This document shows, piece by piece, positions 1 to 6,399 of a stretch of 28,748 nucleotides of DNA. The position numbers and the translations under genes were made by a program. Source of the DNA: VFZP01 sp043755595 (GTDB lineage Bacteria > Acidobacteriota > Terriglobia > Bryobacterales > Bryobacteraceae); NCBI GenBank assembly GCA_043755595.1, contig JAYUSQ010000008.1:1-28748 (forward strand). Reading direction: 5' to 3'. Within the stretch, counting starts at the first letter, position 1, and each line of letters opens with the position of its first letter. The notes below the pieces were generated by a model. The model was not told the DNA's origin, ran no database searches, and worked only from the letters and a program-made list of their open reading frames with translations.

Positions 1-1
1 T

Positions 2-424
2 ACCGATATTGGCTACGCCACTTACAATACGACACTCACGTTGCCGTCCGATTATCCCGGCGGGGCGCGGGCGGCCTGGATTTTTGAAAACTATGGGCCT
101 GGTGTGACGACGAACATCGCGGGGGCGGCGCTGCAATTAGCGGTCTGGGATATTATCCACGACGGCGGCGACGGTCTGAGCGCCGGGAATGTCCGGTTGG
201 CTTCCTCCGGCTCGGCCACGCTGCGGTCGAACGCTTCCGCCATCATCACCGCTAGCGCGGGCCGAACGTCCAACAATGCGACAATTTTGCGCAACGTATC
301 ATTCGCCGGCGTCCCGGCGCAGAACTTGATCACCAGCAATATCGCCACGCCAGAGCCGGGCACCTGGTTGATGACTGCCGTAGGTTTATGCTTGGCCGGT
401 GGTCTACGCCGCCGCAAGAGCTAA
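2..424 (+). CDS. PEP-CTERM sorting-domain protein, C-terminal part
   Basis: The reading frame is open from the left edge, so the true start lies outside the window; about 140 residues are visible. The C-terminus carries the PEP-CTERM signal: the motif PEPGTW, then a hydrophobic stretch (MTAVGLCLAGG), then a basic tail RRRKS. In this family the tail directs export, membrane retention and processing by an exosortase. The visible upstream part includes an AVWDIIHDGG stretch, common in secreted PEP-CTERM proteins of unknown function, and no catalytic domain is visible. No exosortase gene lies in the window. A hairpin follows 24 bases after the stop. The sorting signal is certain; the role of the protein is not. 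Confidence 0.9.
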   Translation, partial: TDIGYATYNTTLTLPSDYPGGARAAWIFENYGPGVTTNIAGAALQLAVWDIIHDGGDGLSAGNVRLASSGSATLRSNASAIITASAGRTSNNATILRNVSFAGVPAQNLITSNIATPEPGTWLMTAVGLCLAGGLRRRKS

Positions 425-447
425 AGCTAAAATTTGATTGAGGGAGT

Positions 448-491
448 AGCAAAAAGGGCGGTGGGCCATGATGGCCTGCTGCCCTTTTGCT
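448..491 (+). terminator. Nested hairpin terminator after the PEP-CTERM gene
   Basis: AGCAAAAAGGGC at 448-459 pairs with GCCCTTTTGCT at 481-491, with one bulged A. Inside the loop a second perfect hairpin forms (GGCCAT at 464-469 with ATGGCC at 471-476). It starts 24 bases after the stop of the PEP-CTERM gene. The T-run lies in the descending arm rather than after it, so the structure may end transcription from either side. Confidence 0.6.
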
Positions 492-548
492 ATTTGTGGA
501 AGGTTGCGGAAGGAATTGACCTCCCCGGGGGCAGAGTCTCACAAATGT

Positions 549-588
549 TTGACAAACGCTTGACTTATCAAAAGACTGGGCGCAAAAT
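549..588 (+). promoter_or_regulatory. Putative sigma70-type promoter of the small secreted protein
   Basis: TTGACT at 560-565 is followed after 17 bases by CAAAAT at 583-588, thirty bases before the ATG at 619. A second TTGACA lies at 549-554. Spacing and -35 are good; the -10 is only fair. Confidence 0.4.
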
Positions 589-618
589 CAGCCCAAGCCG
601 TATCTATTTGGCTGCACT

Positions 619-900
619 ATGCGAGTTGTACGTTGTATCGCCGTTCTCGTTGCTTCACTCGTCATCTCGGGCGCTCAAAGCGTACCCAGAAAAACCGACG
701 CGCAAATTAAACAAGAACTCGTCACCCTGTCGATTGAACGGTACTCGGGAAGCTGCCCATGTCCCTATAATACCGACCGCGCCGGGCGAAATTGCGGACG
801 CCGAAGTGCCTACAGCAAACCCGGTGGCGCATCCCCGTTTTGCTACGCCGATGACGTGACGGCTGAGATGGTGGCGGCTTACCGGGTTCGTAGCAGATAG
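619..900 (+). CDS. Small secreted Cys-rich protein of unknown function
   Basis: A 93-residue product with a clear N-terminal signal peptide: MRVVRC, a hydrophobic core of about 12 residues, then an SGAQS-type cleavage region. The mature part holds the motif YSGSCPCPYNTDRAGRNCG followed by RSAYSKPGG and CYADDVT. The Cys-Pro-Cys-Pro-Tyr and Arg-Ser-Ala-Tyr-Ser pattern belongs, from memory, to a family of small periplasmic proteins of unknown function found in many proteobacteria and others. Four cysteines in the mature part suggest disulfides or metal binding. A promoter-like pair lies at 560-588. It stands alone at the edge of the accessory island with no partner gene. A longer frame at 434-859 overlaps it but has no recognisable features and was not chosen. 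Confidence 0.7.
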   Translation: MRVVRCIAVLVASLVISGAQSVPRKTDAQIKQELVTLSIERYSGSCPCPYNTDRAGRNCGRRSAYSKPGGASPFCYADDVTAEMVAAYRVRSR

Positions 901-952
901 GCTGACTTCCACAAACAAGATTCGACTTGCTACGTGGCATCCTTGTCGCAGC

Positions 953-1027
953 CGGTTCACGAGAATACCCTCCCACCTTCATATACCCATTATTTAGATT
1001 TGGGTCTATGGGAGAAGTCGTGAACCG
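953..1027. repeat. Inverted-repeat element, copy 1
   Basis: CGGTTCACGA at 953-962 is the exact reverse complement of TCGTGAACCG at 1018-1027, 55 bases apart. Shorter inner blocks also mirror each other (ACCCTCCCACC towards the left, GGGTCTATGGGAG towards the right), so the 75-base element could fold into a long imperfect hairpin. It shares arms and inner CCCAT/CCCAAA-type blocks with copies 2 and 3. Confidence 0.75.
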
Positions 1028-1083
1028 TTGAGGCGTTGGCGACAAGCCCAAAAGCCATGCCGCCTAGGCTCGGCGCGAGAAGT

Positions 1084-1163
1084 CGGTTCAACGCAAACTA
1101 CCCATCTACCCGATACAGCGTTCTTGATGTGTGTTTGGGGCATAGGGTAAACATCGTGAACCG
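1084..1163. repeat. Inverted-repeat element, copy 2
   Basis: CGGTTCAACG at 1084-1093 faces TCGTGAACCG at 1154-1163. The left arm has one extra A relative to copy 1, so the pairing is imperfect. Its right half shares CATCGTGAACC and a TTCTTGATGTGTGT block with copy 3 (TTCTTGTGTGT). It begins 57 bases after copy 1. Confidence 0.7.
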
Positions 1164-1391
1164 CAAGTATTCGCATCCCGTCAGTGGTATATGACCTCCT
1201 CCCTGCCCAGCCGCCACCTTGGAGAGCCTTGATTCTTCGGGAGCGCTGACCGTGATAGCATGTTGCTGTCCGAAGCGGACAAATCCAGTTGAAGGAGAAT
1301 CGCTTACTATGTTGACAACTATAGGACTCCAACCTCTTTTGTATCCGAAGCCAAGTTGCCTTAAAATGCTTTGGAGGCTGGTCTAATCTTT

Positions 1392-1583
1392 ATGCCTAAC
1401 AAGCAACTAAGGCATCGTAAGGGTGCTTTGGAAAAATGCTTGAAGGATAGAGAATTGTGGCTTGAGCGGATGGAGACTGCAAAACAAGTCATTCACCACT
1501 CTCGCTATATTATCTATGAATTTTTTTTCTTGTTCGCCAGCGTCTTTACGGTTGGCGATTATGTATTGCGAAAGTTTCGTTAG
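1392..1583 (+). CDS. Putative small membrane protein
   Basis: A 63-residue product from ATG 1392. It has a basic, probably helical N-terminal half (RHRKGALEKCLKDRELWLERMETAKQ) and one likely membrane span near the C-terminus (IIYEFFFLFASVFTVGDYV) ending in a basic RKFR. GGAGG lies at 1374-1378, 13 bases before the ATG, rather far for a ribosome site. A TTG at 1371 in the same frame would add seven residues. No family is recognised. It ends tail to tail with a minus-strand frame at 1580, overlapping by three bases. Low codon bias and no known homologue leave it doubtful. Confidence 0.4.
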   Translation: MPNKQLRHRKGALEKCLKDRELWLERMETAKQVIHHSRYIIYEFFFLFASVFTVGDYVLRKFR

Positions 1584-1777
1584 GGTATTTCTTGATTGAA
1601 CTGTAGCTCAGTATATATTTCCTGGCGGCCTGGGCGTCTTTTGCTTGGGCCGCCCATTTTACCTGTCGATACCGGGGGATGTGGCTTTACTTCCTTGTAG
1701 ACTTTTTCACTGAGGCACAGCACGAATACCAGTAGCAGGGCAATATCGAAGAGGGTTGGCTTCAGCTCGTGAATCAC
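1580..1777 (-). CDS. Putative small membrane protein (minus strand)
   Basis: A 65-residue frame with a GTG start at 1777 preceded by a GAGAGG-like ribosome site almost touching it. The N-terminal half has one clear membrane span (LFDIALLLVFVLCLSEKVY); the second half is basic and hydrophilic (SKRRPGRQ). The HELK before the span resembles the HELGY ending of the 37-residue peptide at 2594-2707, so both may belong to a loose class of small phage or island membrane peptides. Its TAA overlaps the TAG of the plus-strand small ORF. The family is unknown and it may not be translated. Confidence 0.35.
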   Translation of the reverse strand: MIHELKPTLFDIALLLVFVLCLSEKVYKEVKPHPPVSTGKMGGPSKRRPGRQEIYTELQFNQEIP

Positions 1778-2061
1778 CTCTCGCAGGTGGCGCAGGAAAC
1801 TCGCAGGCTCGAATGTGCCAAAGTTGACGCCGGTTGACAGGGTGAGCAGACACGAGAATCTCCTTCCCGGCTGAAGAAGACTCTAGATTGCGTTCATGTC
1901 CGCCATGTGCCCCAGCCGGAGGGCTTTTCAAAGCGCCCCAGTGAAGGGGATGCTCATCACCTGGGAATAACACGTTTTGAGAGCAGTTCGCAAGGCGAAA
2001 CTTTGGCCAAACCGTGGAAAAAGCTGTGGCGACGGTTGAGGCGAAGAGTCAAAAAAAGTTC

Positions 2062-2094
2062 TTGAATATGCGTGGTATGCGTGGGACAATTGTC
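2062..2094 (+). promoter_or_regulatory. Promoter with tandem repeat and overlapping palindromic operator
   Basis: TTGAAT at 2062-2067 and GACAAT at 2085-2090 are 17 bases apart. The spacer is made almost wholly of a 9-base tandem repeat, TATGCGTGG at 2067-2075 and again at 2076-2084. The -10 is the left half of a perfect 10-base palindrome GACAATTGTC (2085-2094). AAAGGTGG follows, then the EXLDI start at 2109. A ribbon-helix-helix-like product could bind such a site to repress itself; that is inference. Confidence 0.55.
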
Positions 2095-2108
2095 AAAGGT
2101 GGTTCTCA

Positions 2109-2597
2109 ATGAACAAAACGCTATACATTCGAGATGAGGACGCGCCGGTCTGGGAGCGCGCTCGTGAACTGTCCGGGGAGAAGCTCTCGCCGGTCATCGT
2201 CGATGCCCTTAAGAAGTATATCGCTCAAAAGGAAGCTGTCGAAAAAGGCTTTGAACGCATAGTCATTGAATATGCCGATGCACTTGACCACTACTTGCCT
2301 AAAATAAAGGCATTCTATGGACGTTGGATTATACCCTACAAGAAGCCACTAGAATGGACATCTCTCGAGGAACCTCTCATCGAGTATTATTCCGTTGCTA
2401 TAACAGCTAAAGGGAGCTGGGTTGTTTACTTCAAAAAGCGAACTCAGGGTGACGACGGAGGTAGTTCATGGTCTATTGAAGAGAAGCTACGTATTTTTTC
2501 CTCACGAAGCGAGGCTGCGGCTGACAAGGAAGTAGGCTACGGGATTCGAGAAGCCGTGAAAATTATGGGTGTGCCGGTAGAGGAACTCGACATATGA
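2109..2597 (+). CDS. EXLDI family protein
   Basis: A 162-residue product matching the EXLDI family: an N-terminal segment MNKTLYIRDEDAPVWERA, a helical LSPVIVDALKKYI region like a ribbon-helix-helix antitoxin N-terminus (residues 1-40), a variable middle (about 60-145) and the diagnostic C-terminal motif EELDI that names the family. The biochemical role of EXLDI proteins is unknown to me. The start ATG has a good ribosome site (AAAGGTGG, spacing 7) and a promoter with a palindrome lies just upstream. Its TGA overlaps the ATG of a 37-codon membrane peptide (ATGA), so the two are probably translated together. The context is an island next to tRNA-Glu with an integrase remnant. Confidence 0.8.
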   Translation: MNKTLYIRDEDAPVWERARELSGEKLSPVIVDALKKYIAQKEAVEKGFERIVIEYADALDHYLPKIKAFYGRWIIPYKKPLEWTSLEEPLIEYYSVAITAKGSWVVYFKKRTQGDDGGSSWSIEEKLRIFSSRSEAAADKEVGYGIREAVKIMGVPVEELDI

Positions 2598-2707
2598 AAT
2601 GGCTGGAATTTATCTCTACTGCCGAGGCTGTCGTTATCCGACTCGGAGGCCTCGTCCTCATCAGTATATTCATCGGCAAGGCCATACTTCATGAGCTCGG
2701 CTATTGA
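2594..2707 (+). CDS. 37-residue membrane peptide coupled to EXLDI gene
   Basis: ATG at 2594 overlaps the stop of the EXLDI gene as ATGA, and the frame ends with TGA at 2705-2707. The peptide begins MKWLEFISTAEA, has one likely membrane span (VIRLGGLVLISIFIGKAIL, residues 14-32) and ends HELGY. No ribosome site separate from the EXLDI coding region is needed if translation is coupled. Overlap, frame and composition make it a real gene candidate, though it is too short for most gene callers. By analogy with small hydrophobic toxins it might be the effector and the EXLDI protein its regulator or antidote. No homologue is recognised and that role is inference only. Confidence 0.55.
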   Translation: MKWLEFISTAEAVVIRLGGLVLISIFIGKAILHELGY

Positions 2708-2783
2708 AGCAGTTCAGGATTCTCCCACACGTTGCCGATGACTTCTGATTCTTCCGTGGAACCGCCAGATGGGCCACTCGGCG

Positions 2784-2852
2784 GGTTCACGAGATGTACC
2801 TCTCGCCCCCTATTCTATTTTTCTTGTGTGTGGATGGGACACATCGTGAACC
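2784..2852. repeat. Inverted-repeat element, copy 3
   Basis: GGTTCACGA at 2784-2792 is the exact reverse complement of TCGTGAACC at 2844-2852, 51 bases apart. The inside shares TTCTTGTGTGT and the CATCGTGAACC edge with copy 2, and the GGTTCACGAGA edge with copy 1. It lies between the EXLDI locus and the integrase remnant, so copies 1-2 and copy 3 bracket the EXLDI region. Confidence 0.75.
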
Positions 2853-2910
2853 TCCGGTAGCCCGCCAGGGCGTCACCGGGTGGAAGTGAAACGGGTCCCT
2901 CTTAGACACT

Positions 2911-3277
2911 TTGGCGCTTGCGACCCTATCGCTCAGACCGAGGGTGAGTGGCAGTGAGAGAGTCTTTGACGTCAGCACCCCGGAGAAGGTCAGCGTCGCT
3001 TTTGCTCGTGCCTGTGAGAAAGTGGGCGTGATCGACTTCCGGTTTCACGATCTTCGGCACACAGCGGCTAGCTGGCTTCGGATGAAGGGTGCCGACATCC
3101 ACACGGTCGTCCCTTGCTCGACACAAGGATCTTCGAATGGCAGCCCGTTACCAGCACCTCTCCCCGTTCTTCTTACAAGACGCAGTGAAACGCTTGGACT
3201 GGCATTTTAGTGATTCGTGTTACCCCAGTGTTACCGAGGCAAAAGAGCCCCCGGCTCTTTCCGCCGTAACTCTTTGA
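2911..3277 (+). pseudogene. Tyrosine recombinase/integrase, truncated and frameshifted
   Basis: Only the C-terminal catalytic part remains. The first frame reads through FRFHDLRHTAASWLRMKGADIHTV, the HxxR box of phage-type integrases. Near 3107-3124 the frame shifts; in the second frame the match resumes as RHKDLRMAARYQHLSP, holding the box II region and the catalytic Tyr of ARYQHLS. An intact family member would read HTV-(A)QLLGHKDLRMAARYQHLSP, so about one base is missing in the LLGHK codons. The N-terminal arm-binding and core-binding domains are absent. It lies ten bases from the 3' end of tRNA-Glu, the classical placement of an island integrase beside its attachment site. It cannot make an active enzyme. 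Confidence 0.85.
3242..3260 (-). terminator. Hairpin terminator downstream of tRNA-Glu
   Basis: AAAGAGCC (3242-3249), loop CCC, GGCTCTTT (3253-3260) form a perfect 8-base stem. Read on the minus strand it lies 27 bases beyond the tRNA 3' end and is followed by TTTTGCC, as a rho-independent terminator would be. It sits inside the end of the integrase remnant. Confidence 0.6.
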
Positions 3278-3286
3278 AAGAAAAAT

Positions 3287-3364
3287 TGGCGTCCCCAGCG
3301 GGATTCGAACCCGCGTTATCGCCGTGAAAGGGCGGTGTCCTAGGCCGGGCTAGACGATAGGGAC
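3287..3364 (-). tRNA. tRNA-Glu (UUC)
   Basis: The minus strand reads as a full cloverleaf with acceptor stem GTCCCTA/TGGGGAC, anticodon loop CTTTCAC (anticodon TTC) and T-arm GCGGG-TTCGAAT-CCCGC. The discriminator is G and CCA is encoded (TGG at 3287-3289). It closely matches E. coli tRNA-Glu. The 3' end points to the integrase remnant, making this the likely integration site of the island at 500-3280. The cytochrome c gene ends only seven bases upstream, so the two may share a transcript. Confidence 0.98.
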
Positions 3365-3371
3365 GTTCTGC

Positions 3372-3728
3372 TTAGAGACCTTTGAGGAAAGCCATCAAGT
3401 GGAGCTTCTCGTTTTTATCGAGCATCTCCTCGTACGGCGGCATTCCGTTGCCACCTTCGTTGACCTTCTTGCCGACCGTCGCCTCATTCACCGGAGTCTT
3501 ACCATCGGCAAGCGTAGCCTTCTTGAAAAGACCTTTGAGGCCGGGGCCCATCTTCTTTTCGTCGCTGTCGGCGTTGTGGCAGACGGCGCACTGTTCGAAG
3601 ACTTCCTTGCCCTTGGCGGCATCGCCCGCCGCGCCACCTTTACCGCCGCCCTTTTTATCCTGGGCAAGCGCAGCGCCCGCCAACATGGCGACGCCGAGTA
3701 CTACTGCTGAAATTTTGGTGATCTTCAT
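3372..3728 (-). CDS. Secreted monohaem cytochrome c (class I type)
   Basis: A 118-residue product from ATG 3728. Residues 1-22 form a signal peptide (MKITK, hydrophobic core, AALAQ cleavage). A basic Gly/Lys-rich linker is followed by the haem site CAVCH (C47, C50, H51). NGMPPYEE offers Met96 as the likely distal ligand, and a C-terminal helix ends at LMAFLKGL. It would act as a small periplasmic electron carrier. A GTG at 3749 in the same frame lies eight bases after a TATACT box (3763-3758), so a longer leaderless start with seven extra residues is possible. The ATG was chosen because it gives a normal signal peptide. The gene ends seven bases before tRNA-Glu. Confidence 0.9.
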   Translation of the reverse strand: MKITKISAVVLGVAMLAGAALAQDKKGGGKGGAAGDAAKGKEVFEQCAVCHNADSDEKKMGPGLKGLFKKATLADGKTPVNEATVGKKVNEGGNGMPPYEEMLDKNEKLHLMAFLKGL

Positions 3729-3757
3729 ACGGATGGAGACGGACCTCACTGGCTTTT

Positions 3758-3763
3758 AGTATA
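3758..3763 (-). promoter_or_regulatory. -10 box (TATACT) of the cytochrome c gene
   Basis: TATACT on the minus strand lies 8 bases before GTG 3749 and 29 before ATG 3728. It matches the -10 boxes seen before other genes here. No clear -35 is visible. Confidence 0.4.
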
Positions 3764-3816
3764 CAACGCCGATGCGATTTCCTGCTACCGTCGTCAGGGT
3801 AGGGTGAAACCTGGTT

Positions 3817-4611
3817 ATGCGCATACGTCTAATTCTCGGCTTGCTGAGCTGGCAGCCTGCCTTCGCCGAATACGCCGACGTGAATGGCCTGAAGATGCAC
3901 TACGAGCTGCACGGGCAGGGGCGGCCCGTGGTCTTGTTGCACGGCGGGATGAATTCGATTCAGACTTCGTTCGCCAAGCAGATCCCCGTGTTCGCGCGCG
4001 GCCATCGCGTGATCGCGATTGAGCAAATGGCGCACGGACATACACCCGATGTGCCCGGACGCGAGCTTTCCTATGAGCGTATGGCCGAAGACACTGCGGG
4101 GCTGCTGGTGCACTTGGGCATTCGCGGCGCCGACCTGGTGGGCTGGAGCGATGGCGGGCAGATCGCCTTGCGGCTCGCGTTTACACATCCGGAGTTGGTG
4201 CGCCGCGTCGTGGCTTCCGGTGTAGGCATTGGGCCCTCGCCCGGTGGAGTGAAGAGTTTGGCCGACGAAAAGAGGTTCGCGCAGTTTGCCGCCAACGGAT
4301 TTCCCGAAGGCCGGGCTGACTACGCGCGCGTCTCGCCCGATGGACCGGAGCACTGGTTTGTCTACGCCAAAAAAGCGCGGGCCATGTGGATGCGGCCAAC
4401 CTGGGGCGTGAGCTTGCGCGAGATCGCGACGATCAAGGCGCCGGTGTTGATTGTGTCGGGCGACAAAGAATCGGTGGAAGGGGCTACCCGAATATTTCGG
4501 GCCATTCCCAAAGCGCAGCTGTTCATCTTGCCGGGGACCGGACATTCGACATTTCAGGATCGTCCGGATTGGCTCAACCCCGTCATTCTGGATTTTCTGG
4601 ATCGTGAATGA
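3817..4611 (+). CDS. Exported alpha/beta hydrolase
   Basis: A 264-residue alpha/beta-hydrolase fold enzyme with a short signal-like N-terminus (hydrophobic residues 2-17, AFA at 15-17). The oxyanion region is LLHGG (40-44). The nucleophile elbow GWSDGG places Ser111; the acid is probably Asp216 (VSGDKE) and the base His243 (GTGHST), giving a complete triad. The family hydrolyses esters, amides or C-C bonds; the substrate cannot be told. It opens a plus-strand run 38 bases before the sugar isomerase and may share its transcription, although that gene has its own promoter-like box. Confidence 0.85.
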   Translation: MRIRLILGLLSWQPAFAEYADVNGLKMHYELHGQGRPVVLLHGGMNSIQTSFAKQIPVFARGHRVIAIEQMAHGHTPDVPGRELSYERMAEDTAGLLVHLGIRGADLVGWSDGGQIALRLAFTHPELVRRVVASGVGIGPSPGGVKSLADEKRFAQFAANGFPEGRADYARVSPDGPEHWFVYAKKARAMWMRPTWGVSLREIATIKAPVLIVSGDKESVEGATRIFRAIPKAQLFILPGTGHSTFQDRPDWLNPVILDFLDRE

Positions 4612-4635
4612 AAAGTGCGGCGGCGATCGGTTTGC

Positions 4636-4641
4636 GAGAAT
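4636..4641 (+). promoter_or_regulatory. Possible -10 box before the sugar isomerase
   Basis: GAGAAT lies 8 bases before ATG 4650, the same distance as the stronger boxes elsewhere in the window. The match to TATAAT is moderate and no -35 stands out. Confidence 0.3.
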
Positions 4642-4649
4642 AGAAAGTC

Positions 4650-5483
4650 ATGTACCCCGCACTCAACGGCACGCTGGTAGCCGGACGGACCCCGTGGCCT
4701 GAGTTCGCTTTCCTGGCTCAGAAGACCGGCTTTCCAGGCGTGGACGTGAACATCGCGCAGGCGATGGAGCAAGGCGTGGCGCGGACGCAGGACATCTTGA
4801 AGCAACTGAAGCTTAAGCCCGCAGTCGTCGCGTTACCCGTGGAATTTCGCAAGGATCAAGCCACGTTTGACGCCGATCTTGCCAAGTTGGAAAAAGCCGC
4901 GCAGTTCGCGGCAGCGATTGGCTGCGCGCGCATGACGACGTGGACGCTGCCTTCCAGCGAATTGCCCAAAGCTGAGCAACGCAAGATCTATCTGGAGCGG
5001 TTCAAGCGGTGTGCGGATGTTTTGATGCGCTCTCATATCCGGCTGGGCTTGGAGAATGTCAGCCCCGTGCATCTGCGCAAGCGTTTCCCGTATGAGTTTA
5101 TTTACCGCACTGACGAGATGCTGGAGTTCGCGCATGAATGCGGTCCCAACGTGGGGTTGTTGCTGGATTCCTGGCATTGGCATCATGCCGGCGGTACGGT
5201 GAAGGATATTCTCGCGGCGGGCAAACAATATGTAGTCCACGCGCAACTGGCCGACGCGCCGGATCTCGCGCCGGAAAAAATCATGGACAATGAGCGGCTG
5301 ATGCCGGGCGAAGGTGTGATCGATCTGGTGGGCTTCCTGCAGGCGTTGAAGAAGATCGGCTATCAGGATGGCATCAGCCCGGAGGTGTTCGGACGAGGGC
5401 TGAAGGAGATGCCGCCGGAAGAAGGCGCGAGGCTGGGGCTTTCCTCCACGCTATCGGTGATGCGGCGGGCGGGGGTTGCTTGA
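4650..5483 (+). CDS. Sugar phosphate isomerase/epimerase (TIM barrel)
   Basis: A 277-residue cytoplasmic protein of the xylose-isomerase-like/AP-endonuclease-2 TIM-barrel superfamily. Typical strands are visible: TGFPGVDVNIAQ near the N-terminus, LGLENVSP with a metal-binding type Glu near residue 136, LLLDSWHWHHAG with Asp/His ligands, VVHAQLADAP, the MPGEGVIDL loop, and GISPEVFG near the C-terminus. The family isomerises or epimerises sugars using a divalent metal; the exact substrate is unknown. It overlaps the start of murQ by one base (TGATG), so it is translated with murQ and may act on a related amino sugar or wall sugar. Confidence 0.85.
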   Translation: MYPALNGTLVAGRTPWPEFAFLAQKTGFPGVDVNIAQAMEQGVARTQDILKQLKLKPAVVALPVEFRKDQATFDADLAKLEKAAQFAAAIGCARMTTWTLPSSELPKAEQRKIYLERFKRCADVLMRSHIRLGLENVSPVHLRKRFPYEFIYRTDEMLEFAHECGPNVGLLLDSWHWHHAGGTVKDILAAGKQYVVHAQLADAPDLAPEKIMDNERLMPGEGVIDLVGFLQALKKIGYQDGISPEVFGRGLKEMPPEEGARLGLSSTLSVMRRAGVA

Positions 5484-6391
5484 TGGCGCGAGAGATGCTG
5501 GACCGGCTGCTGACCGAGCAGCGGAATCCGGCTTCCGACGGGATCGACGCCAAGTCTACCGCGGAGTTGCTGCGCGTGATTAACGAAGAAGATCGCCGCG
5601 TGGCGGAGTCCGTCGCGGTGGAGATTCCGCGCATTGCCGAAGCGGTGGACGGCATCGTCGAACGTCTCGGCGGCGGCGGGCGATTGTTCTATATCGGCGC
5701 GGGTACGAGTGGACGTCTGGGCGTGCTGGATGCTTCCGAGTGCCGCCCGACGTTCAACGTGCCAGATGGCCTGGTGCAGGGAATCATTGCGGGGGGCGAG
5801 TCCGCTTTGGTGCGCGCCACCGAAGCGAGCGAAGACGATCCCGCGTCGGGCGCGCACGATCTTTTGGCGCGGGGCTTTACGGGCGCTGACGTGTTGGTGG
5901 GCATCGCCGCCAGCGGCAGGACGCCGTACGTGTTGGGCGCAATTGCGGAGGCGAAGCGGCTGGGCGCGCTGACCATCGGAATTAGTTGCACGCCTGACTC
6001 ACTATTGTCTCAAGAAGTACACATCCCGATTGCGCCGCTGCCGGGGCCAGAGATCGTAACTGGATCTACTCGCATGAAAGCAGGCACGGCCACCAAGTTG
6101 GTCCTCAACATGCTTTCTACGGGAGCGATGATCAGGCTGGGGTATGTGTACGGGAACCTGATGGTAAACGTGCAGCCGACCAACGACAAACTGCGCGACC
6201 GGGCGACGCGCATCATTATGGACGCCTCCGGTGTGGCGCGCGAGGTTGCGGCGCGGCTGCTGGATGAATCGGGGCGCAGCGTTCGAACGGCGATCGTGAT
6301 GGCGCGGCGGGGGATGGATCGCGAGAGTGCCGAACTGCTGTTGGCGACGCACCGCGGCCGTGTCTCGGCGGCGCTTGGGGAGCAAGGGTAA
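5483..6391 (+). CDS. murQ: N-acetylmuramic acid 6-phosphate etherase
   Basis: A 302-residue cytoplasmic enzyme that cleaves the D-lactyl ether of MurNAc-6-phosphate to GlcNAc-6-phosphate and lactate, the key step of muramic acid recycling. The SIS domain is complete: FYIGAGTSGRLGVLDASE (Glu86 in the DASE motif matches the catalytic Glu of E. coli MurQ), GIAASGRTPYV for the phosphate site, GSTRMKAGTATK and the MVNVQPTNDKL signature. ATG 5483 overlaps the previous stop; a TTG at 5480 directly before it is an alternative start. murA begins nine bases after the stop. Pairing with murA suggests recovered amino sugar flows back to UDP-GlcNAc and peptidoglycan. Confidence 0.95.
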   Translation: MAREMLDRLLTEQRNPASDGIDAKSTAELLRVINEEDRRVAESVAVEIPRIAEAVDGIVERLGGGGRLFYIGAGTSGRLGVLDASECRPTFNVPDGLVQGIIAGGESALVRATEASEDDPASGAHDLLARGFTGADVLVGIAASGRTPYVLGAIAEAKRLGALTIGISCTPDSLLSQEVHIPIAPLPGPEIVTGSTRMKAGTATKLVLNMLSTGAMIRLGYVYGNLMVNVQPTNDKLRDRATRIIMDASGVAREVAARLLDESGRSVRTAIVMARRGMDRESAELLLATHRGRVSAALGEQG

Positions 6392-6399
6392 GGAACGGA

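Larger units (their letters stand above)
901..1391. other. Gene-poor stretch with inverted-repeat elements
   Basis: No convincing gene is visible here. It holds two copies of the inverted-repeat element (listed separately). A doubtful 25-codon frame (ATG 1309 to TAA 1386) is preceded by GAAGGAG at 1291-1297; its product shows no family or membrane signature. A TTGACA lies at 1312-1317 without a matching -10. Confidence 0.5.

Noticed and set aside
434..859. 141-residue plus-strand frame
   Set aside because: It overlaps the small secreted protein in another frame, has no signal or domain, and starts inside the terminator hairpin region.
953..1163. Inverted-repeat elements as integron attC sites
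   Set aside because: The arms read GGTTCACGA/TCGTGAACC and lack the GTTRRRY/RYYYAAC core of attC sites; no integron integrase is seen.
1006..1332. 108-residue minus-strand frame
   Set aside because: It runs through inverted-repeat copy 2, has random-looking composition and no ribosome site.
3742..4545. Long minus-strand frames under the alpha/beta hydrolase, and similar long antisense frames under murA, galU and the Gfo/Idh/MocA gene
   Set aside because: High G+C codon bias keeps antisense frames open; these products show no domains and lie opposite well-recognised genes.
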